Position numbers and translations under genes: made by a program. The notes beneath the pieces are model-generated. The model had not been told where the DNA came from. It did no database searches and saw only the letters and a list, made by a program, of their open reading frames with translations. From Huiozyma naganishii CBS 8797 (taxonomy: Eukaryota; Ascomycota; Saccharomycetes; Saccharomycetales; Saccharomycetaceae): a stretch of 64,000 nt of DNA. This document shows positions 8,694 to 20,355 of the stretch, piece after piece; position 1 is the stretch's first letter; each line of letters starts with the position of its first letter. The DNA lies in NCBI RefSeq assembly GCF_000348985.1, contig NC_035926.1:124001-188000 (forward strand). Direction: 5' to 3'.

Positions 8694-11192
8694 ATGGAGG
8701 TGCGTCCGGTGGAAGATCATGTGGAACTAATATCAACGAATGATATAAACTATGGGACGGCTGGTGAGAGGACTGAGGAGCATCCGATATTGGCCCGTTG
8801 TGTAAACTATGAACCGCTTTCCAATGAGCAACCCAAATTGACACTGTACCCACTGGATCAACTGAACAATTTATCGAATGCGGCTGACTCAGGGAGGCTA
8901 CAGGAGTCGCTGGTGGTGCACGATCTTTTAAATAATCTATTAGGATTAAGTGGTACCTATATTAGATACAATAACGATTACGACCCATACAAGGGCGGCG
9001 TCCCTGAGTTCAAAGTGGTCAAGAAGATGGATGCCTCATTGAAATCAATTAGCAAGAAAATGTTACAGTTGGGTAGTTACTATGTCGCTTTGACTCACGC
9101 TTCTGAGAAATGGTCCGATATATCCTATGGAATAGTTCTTCAACGGCTGAGTTATGAAATTCGAAAGTTCATTAACGATGTATATCTAAAACTTATTGTG
9201 GAGCGACTGGAACGAGAGTTCAAGGAAAACCCTACTTTTTCAATTAGAGAAATGAAGCAAATAATCAACGATACCGAGGTCGGGAAACAACTAAGCATAT
9301 TACACAATTTAGTATTGGAGATTGACGATGAAATGCGCGTTAGAAGTACAACAGATTTGAGTCAGATGTCCTTGGATGGGCTGATGTCAGAGTTAAACGA
9401 ATTTAGTCAAGATGATGATCTGATGCCAATATTGATTGAGAGGAAGATCTCTCCCGTTGCAAAAGGTGGCACCATCCTTAAGATTCTCCATAAAATGATT
9501 TTGGAGAATCTGGGGGACCGATCTAGTGTTGAGTTTATGCGTTTGTTGTTGATAAGTATTAGTGACAACTACTACAAAGTCCTGGATGATTGGATGACGC
9601 AGGGGGAATTGAACGATCCTTACGACGAATTTATGATTGTGAACACAATGAAGAATATCACAAATATGAATATCACAAACCCAACGGAATGTGATAGGAT
9701 ATGGCTGACACAGTACGGTATTCGGAAAGATGGGCTGCTTGCCAAATTTGAAGGCACTAACGGTAACTCTTTGCTCTTTAAAATCTTAACGACTGGTAAG
9801 CTGTTAAACTTGATAAGGAGGACTTTGGACATCACTAAGATCCCACTCGGGGAACCTAATGGGTCAATGGCGTCTCCACTGGACAATTTCCACGTGTCTA
9901 ATTTTGTGGAGTTACTAGAGGGCACAAATTTCGAGCTTTACGTTGACAAATGGTATAACAGGGCGAACAAACTGAGTCTGAAGCTACTGTTCAATGGGTA
10001 CAATTTAACGACCATTTTATTGGATTTACAGAGCCAGTTCTTTGGCTTTAAGAATGGTAATTCATGGAATGCGTTTTACGACCTAAGTATAAATGACTTG
10101 ACCCGACAGTTCTCCAACAGCAACAGGATGTTTATGGAGAGTAAACTTTCGCACAATTTCAAGCTCCGGAAACATGATGGAGGCAAGGAGAGACTGGTCC
10201 CCTATCTAATGACGTTACAAATGGGTGCTCGGCCCTTCCGCGATCTGATAACTGAATACATTAAAAGTGAGAATCAGACTGTAAGAGAAAATAACGCCAC
10301 TGGAGATGGGCGTATATCCAATTTTGATACTTTAAGGGACATGGTGATGCAAGAGTTCGAACAAGCGATTTCGTCCACAGCAGAGACTAACAGTTCTTCA
10401 ACGTCGAACACCCCCCCACAGGCGAGCATTCACTACTTAAAATTTGACATTCCGATTCCATACCCGTTAAACGTAGTGGTGAACCGATCGTGCATCTCGC
10501 AGTACCAACTGATAAATAGATACCTCAATTTGCTGAATTACCACAGTAAAATACTCGACGAGACGTGGATAGAGATCAACAAGAACAAGATCTGGAAGTA
10601 CAAGGGATTTAGCGGCGATATTCAGAAGGGGATCATCCGCCGAGCACGAATCGTCCATAACTCCATGAACAATTTCGTGAAATGTATCAGTGAGTACTTC
10701 TACCAGGATGTGATTGACCACGAAATGTCGCGTTGCTACGAGCAATCGAGCCTCGTGTCCGTCACCAATCTCCAGAACGCGCTGACGGAGAGTCTCACAA
10801 ACATCTTGCACGATGGCTGCGTGATAGAACTGATTGACCTCCAATTGCAAATATTTGATATCATCAACAAGTTCTGCAAATTCGTCACCTCCATGAGACG
10901 AAGGCTGTGTAGGCTAGACTACAACCTGTACAAGCACTACTTCGGAGCTGAAGACGAGGCGGGCAACGGCTACAACGAGGAGGACTTGATCAGCAAAGTC
11001 CCCGAGTACGCCGAATTCGTGTCCCAAGTGGACCACAGTTTCCGCCAACACAGAGACGCCATGTTGGAAGGCATGTGGCACCGTTACAATGGGACCCAGC
11101 ACCCGTTGATGGCCCTGCGGAACCAGATGGCTGCGGTCTCGGACCATGGCAACCGCCTCATGGCAAGCTGCCGCTACGGGGGCATCCACTAA
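8694..11192 (+). CDS. SPC97: Gamma-tubulin complex component Spc97
   Basis: 832 residues from the ATG at 8694 (823 in S. cerevisiae). Spc97 forms the gamma-tubulin small complex with Tub4 and Spc98 and nucleates microtubules at both faces of the spindle pole body. The GCP/GRIP type domains are recognisable by conserved stretches such as LLGLSGTYIRYN, PYPLNVVVNRSCISQYQLINRYLNLL and FVKCISEYFYQDVIDHE. The reading frame can be extended 12 codons upstream only through a non-ATG codon, so 8694 is taken as the start. Codon choice becomes clearly more GC-rich in the last third. It lies between ATG7 and enolase as in S. cerevisiae (YHR172W). Confidence 0.94.
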   Translation: MEVRPVEDHVELISTNDINYGTAGERTEEHPILARCVNYEPLSNEQPKLTLYPLDQLNNLSNAADSGRLQESLVVHDLLNNLLGLSGTYIRYNNDYDPYKGGVPEFKVVKKMDASLKSISKKMLQLGSYYVALTHASEKWSDISYGIVLQRLSYEIRKFINDVYLKLIVERLEREFKENPTFSIREMKQIINDTEVGKQLSILHNLVLEIDDEMRVRSTTDLSQMSLDGLMSELNEFSQDDDLMPILIERKISPVAKGGTILKILHKMILENLGDRSSVEFMRLLLISISDNYYKVLDDWMTQGELNDPYDEFMIVNTMKNITNMNITNPTECDRIWLTQYGIRKDGLLAKFEGTNGNSLLFKILTTGKLLNLIRRTLDITKIPLGEPNGSMASPLDNFHVSNFVELLEGTNFELYVDKWYNRANKLSLKLLFNGYNLTTILLDLQSQFFGFKNGNSWNAFYDLSINDLTRQFSNSNRMFMESKLSHNFKLRKHDGGKERLVPYLMTLQMGARPFRDLITEYIKSENQTVRENNATGDGRISNFDTLRDMVMQEFEQAISSTAETNSSSTSNTPPQASIHYLKFDIPIPYPLNVVVNRSCISQYQLINRYLNLLNYHSKILDETWIEINKNKIWKYKGFSGDIQKGIIRRARIVHNSMNNFVKCISEYFYQDVIDHEMSRCYEQSSLVSVTNLQNALTESLTNILHDGCVIELIDLQLQIFDIINKFCKFVTSMRRRLCRLDYNLYKHYFGAEDEAGNGYNEEDLISKVPEYAEFVSQVDHSFRQHRDAMLEGMWHRYNGTQHPLMALRNQMAAVSDHGNRLMASCRYGGIH

Positions 11193-11890
11193 AAGGCGAC
11201 GACGCCCGGTTCCCGCCAGCATCCACTATTTTTACAATTAGTGGTTGCCCAGCGCGATGCCAGAAAAAGGAAGTCAGGAAAAAAAACACCGCATAGAGTT
11301 GAGATTTCGCAAGTGCGTGTGTTACATCTGGCTTCTTTGCTTGCGTGTCACAAAAGCCACTTTAACAGCAGATGAATTCTGGGTTATACAGGACAAAAGC
11401 ACCCCTCGCAACACCGCAGCACACAGTTGTGCTGCGTTGCGTTATGTGCGCGACGCTTACACGACGCTAAACAGGTCGTTTCTCGCCCTTTGTGTCAGCC
11501 TCTGGGCTTCTCTCTCTCTCTCTCTCTCTCTCTCTGTACTGCTCTGTGTGTGCCCCTCACCCCAGCGGAATTTGATGATGATGCTGATGATGATGACAAT
11601 GCAGCAGAGCGTGTTGCCGAAGAGGTTTCTAGGAAAAAAAAAGAATCAGAGAGACGCAAGAAGAACAAGCAGAAGAAGAACCGAGTTTTTATCAAATTGT
11701 AGGAAGCAAGAAAAAAAATTGCTAGAGGTTAAAATATATATAAAGGGACCTCGAATATTTAATATTGTTGTTTGTGGTGTCTTCTGAATGTTTCACTAAA
11801 TAGTTAGTGTTTTTTTCTTCTGTTCTTGTTCTCTTTCTCATAAAACACCAAGCATTTGTTTGCATACATAATAACCAACCAACAATAAAA
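11193..11890 (+). promoter_or_regulatory. Enolase promoter with TATA box, CT tract and inverted repeat
   Basis: The 698-bp region between SPC97 and enolase holds no gene. It has a perfect 9-bp inverted repeat, CGCAGCACA (11415-11423) and TGTGCTGCG (11428-11436), separated by CAGT. A pure CT dinucleotide tract of about 27 bp lies near 11509-11535, then GATGAT-type triplets near 11573-11596. A TATA box, TATATATAAAG, is at 11735-11745, about 150 bp before the ATG. A strong TATA with a pyrimidine-rich region is typical of highly expressed yeast glycolytic promoters. Rap1/Gcr1 sites could not be named with certainty. Confidence 0.7.
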
Positions 11891-13204
11891 ATGGCTATCT
11901 CGAAAGTTTACGCTAGGTCTGTCTACGACTCCCGTGGTAACCCAACTGTCGAAGTTGAATTGACCACCGACAAGGGCTGTTTCAGAGCCATTGTTCCATC
12001 TGGTGCCTCCACCGGTATCCACGAAGCTTTGGAAATGAGAGACGGTGACAAGTCCAAGTGGATGGGTAAGGGTGTTCTAAACGCCGTTAACAACGTCAAC
12101 TCTGTCATTGCTCCAGCTTTGGTCAAGGCTAACGTCGACGTCAAGGACCAAAAGGCTGTTGACGACTTCTTGTTGAAGTTGGACGGTACTGCCAACAAGT
12201 CCAAGTTGGGTGCCAACGCCATCTTGGGTGTTTCTCTAGCTGCTGCCAGAGCCGCCGCTGCCGAGAAGAACGTCCCATTGTACCAACATTTGGCCGACTT
12301 GTCTTCTGCTAAGACTAGCCCATACGTTCTACCAGTTCCATTCTTGAACGTTTTGAACGGTGGTTCCCACGCCGGTGGTGCTCTAGCTTTGCAAGAGTTC
12401 ATGATTGCTCCAACTGGTGCCAAGACCTTCGCCGAAGCTTTGAGAATCGGTTCCGAAGTCTACCACAACTTGAAGTCTTTGACCAAGAAGAGATACGGTG
12501 CTTCTGCCGGTAACGTCGGTGACGAAGGTGGTGTTGCTCCAAACATTCAAACTGCCGAAGAAGCTTTGGACTTGATCGTTGACGCCATCAAGGCCGCTGG
12601 CCACGACGGTAAGGTCGAAATCGGTTTGGACTGTGCCTCCTCCGAATTCTTCAAGGACGGTAAGTACGACTTGGACTTCAAGAACCCAGAATCCGACCCA
12701 TCCAAGTGGTTGACTGGTCCTCAGCTAGGTGACCTATACCACTCCTTGATGAAGAAGTACCCAATCATCTCCATCGAAGATCCATTTGCCGAAGATGACT
12801 GGGAAGCCTGGTCTCACTTCTACAAGACCGCTGGTATCCAGATTGTCGCCGATGACTTGACTGTCACCAACCCAGTCAGAATTGCCACTGCCATCGAAAA
12901 GAAGGCCGCCAACTGTTTGTTGTTGAAGGTTAACCAAATCGGTACCTTGTCTGAATCCATCAAGGCCGCTCAAGACTCCTTCGCCGCCGACTGGGGTGTG
13001 ATGGTTTCCCACAGATCTGGTGAAACCGAAGATGTCTTCATCGCTGACTTGGTTGTCGGTTTGAGAACTGGTCAAATCAAGACCGGTGCTCCAGCCAGAT
13101 CCGAGAGATTGGCCAAGTTGAACCAAATCTTGAGAATCGAAGAGGAATTGGGTGACAAGGCCATCTACGCCGGTGCCAAGTTCCAACACGGTGACAAGTT
13201 GTAA
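11891..13204 (+). CDS. ENO2: Enolase (2-phospho-D-glycerate hydratase)
   Basis: 437 residues, the exact length of yeast enolases. The enzyme converts 2-phosphoglycerate to phosphoenolpyruvate in the cytosol and needs Mg2+. The start [20 protein letters not shown] and the signature [14 protein letters not shown] are intact, with [30 protein letters not shown] and [10 protein letters not shown] at the active site. The codons are the extreme yeast high-expression set (GGT, AAG, TTG, AGA, GCT/GCC), unlike the genes on either side. The frame can be extended upstream only through a GTG codon and the promoter, so 11891 is the start. The symbol follows synteny with YHR174W; on protein sequence ENO1 and ENO2 cannot be told apart here. 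Confidence 0.97.
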   Translation: MAISKVYARSVYDSRGNPTVEVELTTDKGCFRAIVPSGASTGIHEALEMRDGDKSKWMGKGVLNAVNNVNSVIAPALVKANVDVKDQKAVDDFLLKLDGTANKSKLGANAILGVSLAAARAAAAEKNVPLYQHLADLSSAKTSPYVLPVPFLNVLNGGSHAGGALALQEFMIAPTGAKTFAEALRIGSEVYHNLKSLTKKRYGASAGNVGDEGGVAPNIQTAEEALDLIVDAIKAAGHDGKVEIGLDCASSEFFKDGKYDLDFKNPESDPSKWLTGPQLGDLYHSLMKKYPIISIEDPFAEDDWEAWSHFYKTAGIQIVADDLTVTNPVRIATAIEKKAANCLLLKVNQIGTLSESIKAAQDSFAADWGVMVSHRSGETEDVFIADLVVGLRTGQIKTGAPARSERLAKLNQILRIEEELGDKAIYAGAKFQHGDKL

Positions 13205-13447
13205 GTGCGCTTAGCTGAACGATTTTTTCCCGTTCTCTAACCACTTTTACCCCCTCTCACGGGCTCATTTGAGCTTGATATAAAAGATCTCTATTGATGC
13301 CTTTTTATGATCACTATATAAAAATTAGGTTTAATTGATAAAAAAAATAAACAACAATTTTGACACTTTTGAACTTGCACCTTGGATGGGTCAGTTGTGC
13401 CTCATCTCGTTGTATTCAAACAGTTGCACTAGACCAACCCTGGAGAG

Positions 13448-13849
13448 ATGCCACACGAGATGCCCGAGGGATCTTGCTCAATGAACATGTCCTTCACGTG
13501 GTCGTACATGAACACATGTGTGATCTTCCACTGGTGGAGAATCACTTCGCTGCCAGGGCTTCTGCTGAGCTGTCTCTTCTTGGTGCAGTTCTCCGTTCTG
13601 TACGAGTACATGAAATACCGACTCAGAAGCAAGAACTCAAGGATGGCAAGGAACAAGGGCCGGAGAAGCGTTTTCTACGGTGTACAAGTTGGTTTTTCCT
13701 TCCTACTGATGCTTGTCTTCATGACGTACAACGGCTGGCTGATGCTCAGCGTCGTTGTGGGCGCAATCTTGGGACACTATTATTTCGAGCCACAGCAGCT
13801 GGAATCAAGCGGACCTTTGCTCGGGGAGAACTCTCTCGCGTGCCACTGA
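13448..13849 (+). CDS. CTR2: Low-affinity vacuolar copper transporter Ctr2, short form
   Basis: Ctr-family copper channel of three membrane segments. Seen: an N-terminal SMNMSFTWSY with the conserved MxM, FHWWRI before helix 1, MLVFMTYNGWLM in helix 2 (the MxxxM copper filter), GAILG (GxxxG) in helix 3, and the family-typical terminal SLACH. S. cerevisiae Ctr2 has 189 residues and moves copper out of the vacuole. This one has only 133. The Met/His-rich N-terminal extension is missing, and an in-frame TAG at 13427-13429, seven codons before the ATG, shows that the short start is real in this sequence. The position between enolase and FMO1 matches YHR175W. Confidence 0.92.
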   Translation: MPHEMPEGSCSMNMSFTWSYMNTCVIFHWWRITSLPGLLLSCLFLVQFSVLYEYMKYRLRSKNSRMARNKGRRSVFYGVQVGFSFLLMLVFMTYNGWLMLSVVVGAILGHYYFEPQQLESSGPLLGENSLACH

Positions 13850-14170
13850 GCAATGCCACTCCTCCATCATCCATTCAAGCTTACATAGGTACTAAATAAT
13901 AAGGCATCTCGTTATACGCCCGCACCCCCCAGGTACATTCCCTGTGGTGGTGGTGGTGCGTTGACTTTGACGTTTGACATATGTGATTTCCGTGGGATAT
14001 CGCATTGCTGGATGTTGCTTCCCATTTTGTCTTTCTATATACACAGTTTGCCCGAGACTGGTTGCAAAAGAGCAGCTTGTATAAAGAAGAGGGGAGCGGT
14101 GCAAGTAGAGGAGAGTAGCGCATTTCTGTGTTAATGCTTTGTTGCTTGCACAGTACATTACAGAAACAGT
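13850..14170 (+). promoter_or_regulatory. CTR2-FMO1 intergenic region with TATA box
   Basis: 321 bp without a gene. A GGT triplet run lies at about 13944-13957. TATAAAG at 14080-14086, 85 bp before the FMO1 ATG, is the likely TATA element. Confidence 0.55.
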
Positions 14171-15463
14171 ATGACTATTACTGAGGTTAAGAAGTTGGCG
14201 ATTATTGGAGGCGGGCCTGGAGGGTTGGCGTCCGCGAGGGTGTTTTTGAAGAATGCCAGGAGTTTCAGCGAGATCCACTTGTACGTCAGCGACGAGCGGG
14301 TCGGTGGGCTATGGTACGTCCCCGAGGGTCACCAGAAGGGGAGGGTGATGTACGACCATTTGGAGACGAATTTGACCAAACCATTGATGCAATTCAGCGG
14401 GTTCCCCTTTAAAGAGGAGGTGAGCGAGTACCCGAAACGGTTGGACGTTTACAACTACTTGCAAGATTATTTCACGCGGTTTATTGCCGGCCAGTCGCCG
14501 GTCCAAATCCACTGGACTACACCCGTGGAGTCTGTCCTGAAGGAGTCTGGGAAGTGGTCTGTGCGGACTTCGCAGGGCGAAGTGGCTGAGTTTGATAATG
14601 TAATCGTGGCCACGGGCCACTTCAGTAAACCGTACATCCCTCGCGGGGTCAGGGGCCTCGAGGACTGGTTTGCGCACAAGGCAGCGATACATGCGCGTGA
14701 TTTCCAGAACGCAGAGTTTAGCAGGGACAAGACCGTGGTCGTTATAGGGAACGCAAGTTCTGGCCAGGATATTGTGAACCAAGTCTCTTCAGTGGCCAAA
14801 CATGTCTACCACAGTGTCAGTGCGCCCTCTGAGAGCGACTACATCTACGCTGGGGATCCAGTGATTGAACAAGTCGGGAAGATTGCTTCTGTGGATCTCA
14901 ATTCGCGGTCAGTGACGTTGGAGGATGGGACTGTGATCTCAGGCGTGGACTACCTCGTGTATGCTACTGGATATCTGTACAATTTCCCGCTGTTGCCCGC
15001 CGAATGGCAACAACGGTTGCTTGTGGACGAGGGCAGGGCCGTACACGGTCTATGGGGGCACATCTCACCCCCCGAGGACCCAAGCATTGCGTTCGTTTTG
15101 ATCCCTCAGCTGATTATCCCGTTCCCTCTTGCCGAGTTGCAAGCAGCACTGATCGTGCACATCTTTGAGGGGACAATATCCCCGCAAGAACAGGCCCCGG
15201 GCCCCTTCGATTCTAGCGTCGTGTTGGACAATTTGAAGGACGTGGCTTACTACCGGTGGCTCCAGGAACAGCTCGACGCAGCGAACGGCAGGTCCGCGTC
15301 TGTGTCGGACCCTGTGAGAGCACACTTTGAGCCCGTGTGGTGGGACGCGCACCACGAGTCTCTGCGTGCGAGCAGCAGCGCTGACAAGAGACGCAGAAAC
15401 GACGTACTGCACGACCACACTTTACAGCTGCGGTCCCAGGGCAAATCCTACACGAACCAGTGA
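14171..15463 (+). CDS. FMO1: Flavin-containing monooxygenase Fmo1
   Basis: 430 residues (432 in S. cerevisiae). Yeast Fmo1 sits on the ER face and oxidises biological thiols with NADPH and O2, which is thought to tune the glutathione redox buffer for disulphide formation. Seen: the FAD fold IIGGGPGGLASA at residues 10-21, the linker ATGHFSKPYIPRGV, the FMO-type stretch HKAAIHARDF followed by the NADPH fold VVVIGNASSGQDIV, and the second ATGY motif (YLVYATGYLYNFPLL). Codon use is strongly GC-rich at third positions. It is syntenic with YHR176W. The next S. cerevisiae gene, YHR177W, is absent here. Confidence 0.93.
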   Translation: MTITEVKKLAIIGGGPGGLASARVFLKNARSFSEIHLYVSDERVGGLWYVPEGHQKGRVMYDHLETNLTKPLMQFSGFPFKEEVSEYPKRLDVYNYLQDYFTRFIAGQSPVQIHWTTPVESVLKESGKWSVRTSQGEVAEFDNVIVATGHFSKPYIPRGVRGLEDWFAHKAAIHARDFQNAEFSRDKTVVVIGNASSGQDIVNQVSSVAKHVYHSVSAPSESDYIYAGDPVIEQVGKIASVDLNSRSVTLEDGTVISGVDYLVYATGYLYNFPLLPAEWQQRLLVDEGRAVHGLWGHISPPEDPSIAFVLIPQLIIPFPLAELQAALIVHIFEGTISPQEQAPGPFDSSVVLDNLKDVAYYRWLQEQLDAANGRSASVSDPVRAHFEPVWWDAHHESLRASSSADKRRRNDVLHDHTLQLRSQGKSYTNQ

Positions 15464-16070
15464 CCGCAGAGGCTTTCTACTAAATGCCGCGGGGGCAGCA
15501 GTTGATTAAGACCGGCGCCCGAGAATCCGTCCCCGTCTGACAACATCCACACTCATATATACTACCACTCAAAAACCCGATCTTCTTTCCACCAAGCCAC
15601 CGGTGTGAGACCGTTACGAGGCAACCATCCCATCGCCGTCGGTCCCGTCAGCGTCAGCGTCAGTGTCAGCGCCACCAGCAGACCGTCCACCATCAGTGTT
15701 ACCGTCAGCATCGGACCCAACCTGTGGCACATTGCAGCGTGTCCCAAAGAGGAAATACCACCAGGAACAGAACGAAGAAATTTCCCGATTTTATTTCCGC
15801 GGAAATAAAAAAATCTGAAAAAAAAAGTTTTTCAAAAAAAAAACCGGACGACGAAAAGTTTTCGACCAAAAACAGAAGAGGAGAAACAGGAGAAGAGCTG
15901 CGAGAGGACAATCCCGCTATAACACCGCTTCGTGTCAGAATCAGATCTGGAGTTCTGTGGTAGAGGCAGGATCAGCTTTCGGAGTACTGGCGGGGTTGCG
16001 TTCAAAGCCAGAAGTGGGGAAAGTCAAGTATCAGAGGGATACACAGACGCAGGTACAGGTTCAGGTACAG
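15464..16070 (+). promoter_or_regulatory. STB5 upstream region with perfect PDRE palindrome
   Basis: 607 bp. A short tandem array of GTCAGC/GTCAGT units lies near 15646-15672. A 22-bp perfect palindrome spans 15789-15810; its centre is TCCGCGGA (15796-15803), the consensus pleiotropic drug response element bound by Pdr1/Pdr3. It is followed by A-rich DNA to about 15880. The open frame continues in from 15957 only through a non-ATG codon, so this stretch is treated as leader and promoter. Confidence 0.7.
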
Positions 16071-18353
16071 ATGGGCACGCCGCTGATGGAGAAGAGGGTT
16101 GAAGGTTACTCTTGCTCGCGGTGCAGGAAGCTGAAGAAGAAGTGTCTGCGTGAGGTGCCCGCGTGCAGCCACTGTCTGAGGGCGGAGGTCGTGTGCCACT
16201 ACCCTGGGCGGGCGCCGCGGCGGACGAAGAGGGAGCTGGAGGAGGCTACGAGGCGGGGCGAGGGTCCCCGAAGAAAGAGGGGCAAGCCGCCGTTGCAGTT
16301 CCCAGATGCGGATGCTGCAAGGTCGCTGGAGGCTCTGCACAGGCCCGGGTCCGCGCCGGCAAACCCGCTGTCGACGTCTATCGGCAGTGACTTATCGATG
16401 CAGGGGCGCGCGCTGCCAGGCAGTCAGGTGTACGAGAATGTATCCTCGCTGATCTGTGCGTTGACAAATTCTATACCGGATTCGGACAGGCCGCAGGTGG
16501 AGGGGCAGGACCCGGCGACGGCCGCAGGAACAGCACAACAGCAGCAGAATGACAAGTACGCAGACGGTAGTGCAGAGTCGCATATTCTACACAAGCAGGC
16601 AGATCCGCCGCTCTCTAATATTCTTACTGGTTCCACAGAATCTACATTCGAAACTAATAAAAGTGCATTGTCGTCCTCGTACCAAACGGAGAGGCACCCG
16701 CTGAGCGACACGACGTCACCGGACAGTTGGCCACGCAATGGGCAGACGAAATTGGAAACCGTGCCCAACCAGTTACCGCCCTTTTCAATCTCGTCTCCAG
16801 CGTTCCACCCGAACAGCAACCTGATGGCGAAACATGGCAATAGCATGCCCCCGATGCTTTCCCAGCATGACATCTTTGCGGATCAGCAACATGACTTGGA
16901 GAAGGCGGACTCGACGCCCATTACTGCGGCGTCGATCGAGATCGCGACCGTGGGCAACGTGTTCAAGGGCGGCAGGTCGAGCCCCTGTGTGAACAGCAAC
17001 GGCAGTTACAAAGCCATCGAGAGGGCGCTCCTAGATAGGTTCATCGCTGCTTACTTCCGGCACAACCACCGACTGTTCCCCATGATCGACAAGATCGCTT
17101 TCTTGAACCAGATTTCCTCGATAGGAGAGTTCAACTACGAACTCCTCTGCGAGCGGTTCGACAGTGTCTTCGTCTTCAAAGTGTACATGATCATGTCCAT
17201 CGGCTGCACCACTTTGCGAAGGGCAGGCATGCTTCTGAAGGACGAGGAGGAACTCAGTGAACACCTCGCGTACCTTGCCATGCGCAATTTCTGCTACGTC
17301 ATGAACTTGCAGAACATGGAGACAATCAGGTGTTTGCTCCTACTGGGGATATACTCCTTCTTTGAACCGAAGGGATGGTCCTCTTGGACCATTAGCGGTA
17401 TCATCATGCGGCTCGCAATAGGTCTTGGACTCAACAGGCACATCATCGCTAAGAAACTGAAGACGATCCCAGTGATGGAACTCGAGGCACGGTACAGGGT
17501 TTTCTGGAGCGCGTACTGCTTCGAGCGACTCGTCGCGACGTGTCTCGGGAGGGTTTCTGCGATCGAGGACGACGACATCAGCATACCGTTCCCGCAGCCA
17601 CTGTACGATGGGGAGAAGGAGGATATCGAGGTGACTAGGACGATGATCTCGCTGAGGAGGATGGGCGGCCGTATATACAAGCAGGTTCATTCGGTGAGCG
17701 TCGCCAAAAAGAACCTGAGCCTCGTGGACAAGAACAAGATTATTAGTGAGTTGAGAGAGGAGCTCGACGATGTCTACGAGCACGAGAAGGAGAAGATGGA
17801 TAGACACAACGCGGAACACAAGTCCAGCGCGACAAGTGTGATTTCGTTTCACAGTTCCGGGATCTGGCTCGCCATGCGGTACTCGCAGCTGATGATTCTG
17901 CTGTACCGTCCTTCGACGCTGATCCCGAAACCGCCAATCGAATCTCTGTCCGTGTTGGGGCAGTTTTGTCTCGAGGCCTGGAAGCACACGTACACGCTGT
18001 ACCAGAAAAGGTTGCTGCCTCTCAACTGGATCACTTTATTCAGGACGCTCACCATTTGCAACACAATCCTCTACTGTCTTTGCCAGTGGAGCATCGATCT
18101 GATAGAGAGCAAGATCGAGATCCAGCAGTGTGTTGAGATCCTGCAACATTTTGGCGAGAAGTGGGTGTTCGCGAGCAAATGTGCGGAGGTGTTCCAGAAC
18201 GTCAGCAACACCATCCTAGATATCAGCCTCAGCGACGGGAAGGTGCCCAATATGGACAAACTAACGCACGAACTGTTTGGCGCATCCGATGCATACCACG
18301 ACATCCTAGACGAGAACAACGTGGACGTCTCCTGGGTGGACAGACTCACGTAA
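16071..18353 (+). CDS. STB5: Zn2Cys6 transcription factor Stb5
   Basis: About 760 residues from the ATG at 16071 (743 in S. cerevisiae). A second possible start lies at 16086. The zinc cluster is perfect: C-x2-C-x6-C-x6-C-x2-C-x6-C, beginning CSRCRKLKKKC about ten residues in. A basic linker (PRRKRGKPP) and a long low-complexity region come before the fungal transcription factor middle homology region (about residues 330-600: FRHNHRLFPMIDK, AIGLGLNRH, RYRVFWSAYCFER). Stb5 activates pentose-phosphate and other NADPH-producing genes under oxidative stress and can pair with Pdr1. It is syntenic with YHR178W and lies directly beside OYE2, an NADPH-using flavoenzyme. Confidence 0.92.
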   Translation: MGTPLMEKRVEGYSCSRCRKLKKKCLREVPACSHCLRAEVVCHYPGRAPRRTKRELEEATRRGEGPRRKRGKPPLQFPDADAARSLEALHRPGSAPANPLSTSIGSDLSMQGRALPGSQVYENVSSLICALTNSIPDSDRPQVEGQDPATAAGTAQQQQNDKYADGSAESHILHKQADPPLSNILTGSTESTFETNKSALSSSYQTERHPLSDTTSPDSWPRNGQTKLETVPNQLPPFSISSPAFHPNSNLMAKHGNSMPPMLSQHDIFADQQHDLEKADSTPITAASIEIATVGNVFKGGRSSPCVNSNGSYKAIERALLDRFIAAYFRHNHRLFPMIDKIAFLNQISSIGEFNYELLCERFDSVFVFKVYMIMSIGCTTLRRAGMLLKDEEELSEHLAYLAMRNFCYVMNLQNMETIRCLLLLGIYSFFEPKGWSSWTISGIIMRLAIGLGLNRHIIAKKLKTIPVMELEARYRVFWSAYCFERLVATCLGRVSAIEDDDISIPFPQPLYDGEKEDIEVTRTMISLRRMGGRIYKQVHSVSVAKKNLSLVDKNKIISELREELDDVYEHEKEKMDRHNAEHKSSATSVISFHSSGIWLAMRYSQLMILLYRPSTLIPKPPIESLSVLGQFCLEAWKHTYTLYQKRLLPLNWITLFRTLTICNTILYCLCQWSIDLIESKIEIQQCVEILQHFGEKWVFASKCAEVFQNVSNTILDISLSDGKVPNMDKLTHELFGASDAYHDILDENNVDVSWVDRLT

Positions 18354-20155
<1,802 letters not shown>

Positions 20156-20355
20156 ATGTAGTCGTTGAAGCCGTTCTCTTCAAATATAGGTGCCTCTCTC
20201 TTTCTCCCTCTCTAAGTATATGAAATATAGATTATTTGATTTTAGTTTTTTCGCTCTTGGACTCAAACGAGGTCTTGGTAGTTCCACTACCATCGATCAA
20301 GGATGAATGAGTCCGGGCAATTGGCTTAAAAGTAATGTGTTTATAAGATATGTAT

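Noticed and set aside
11807..11890. 28-codon extension of enolase
   Set aside because: It starts at GTG inside the leader; enolase always begins with AISKVYAR after the Met.
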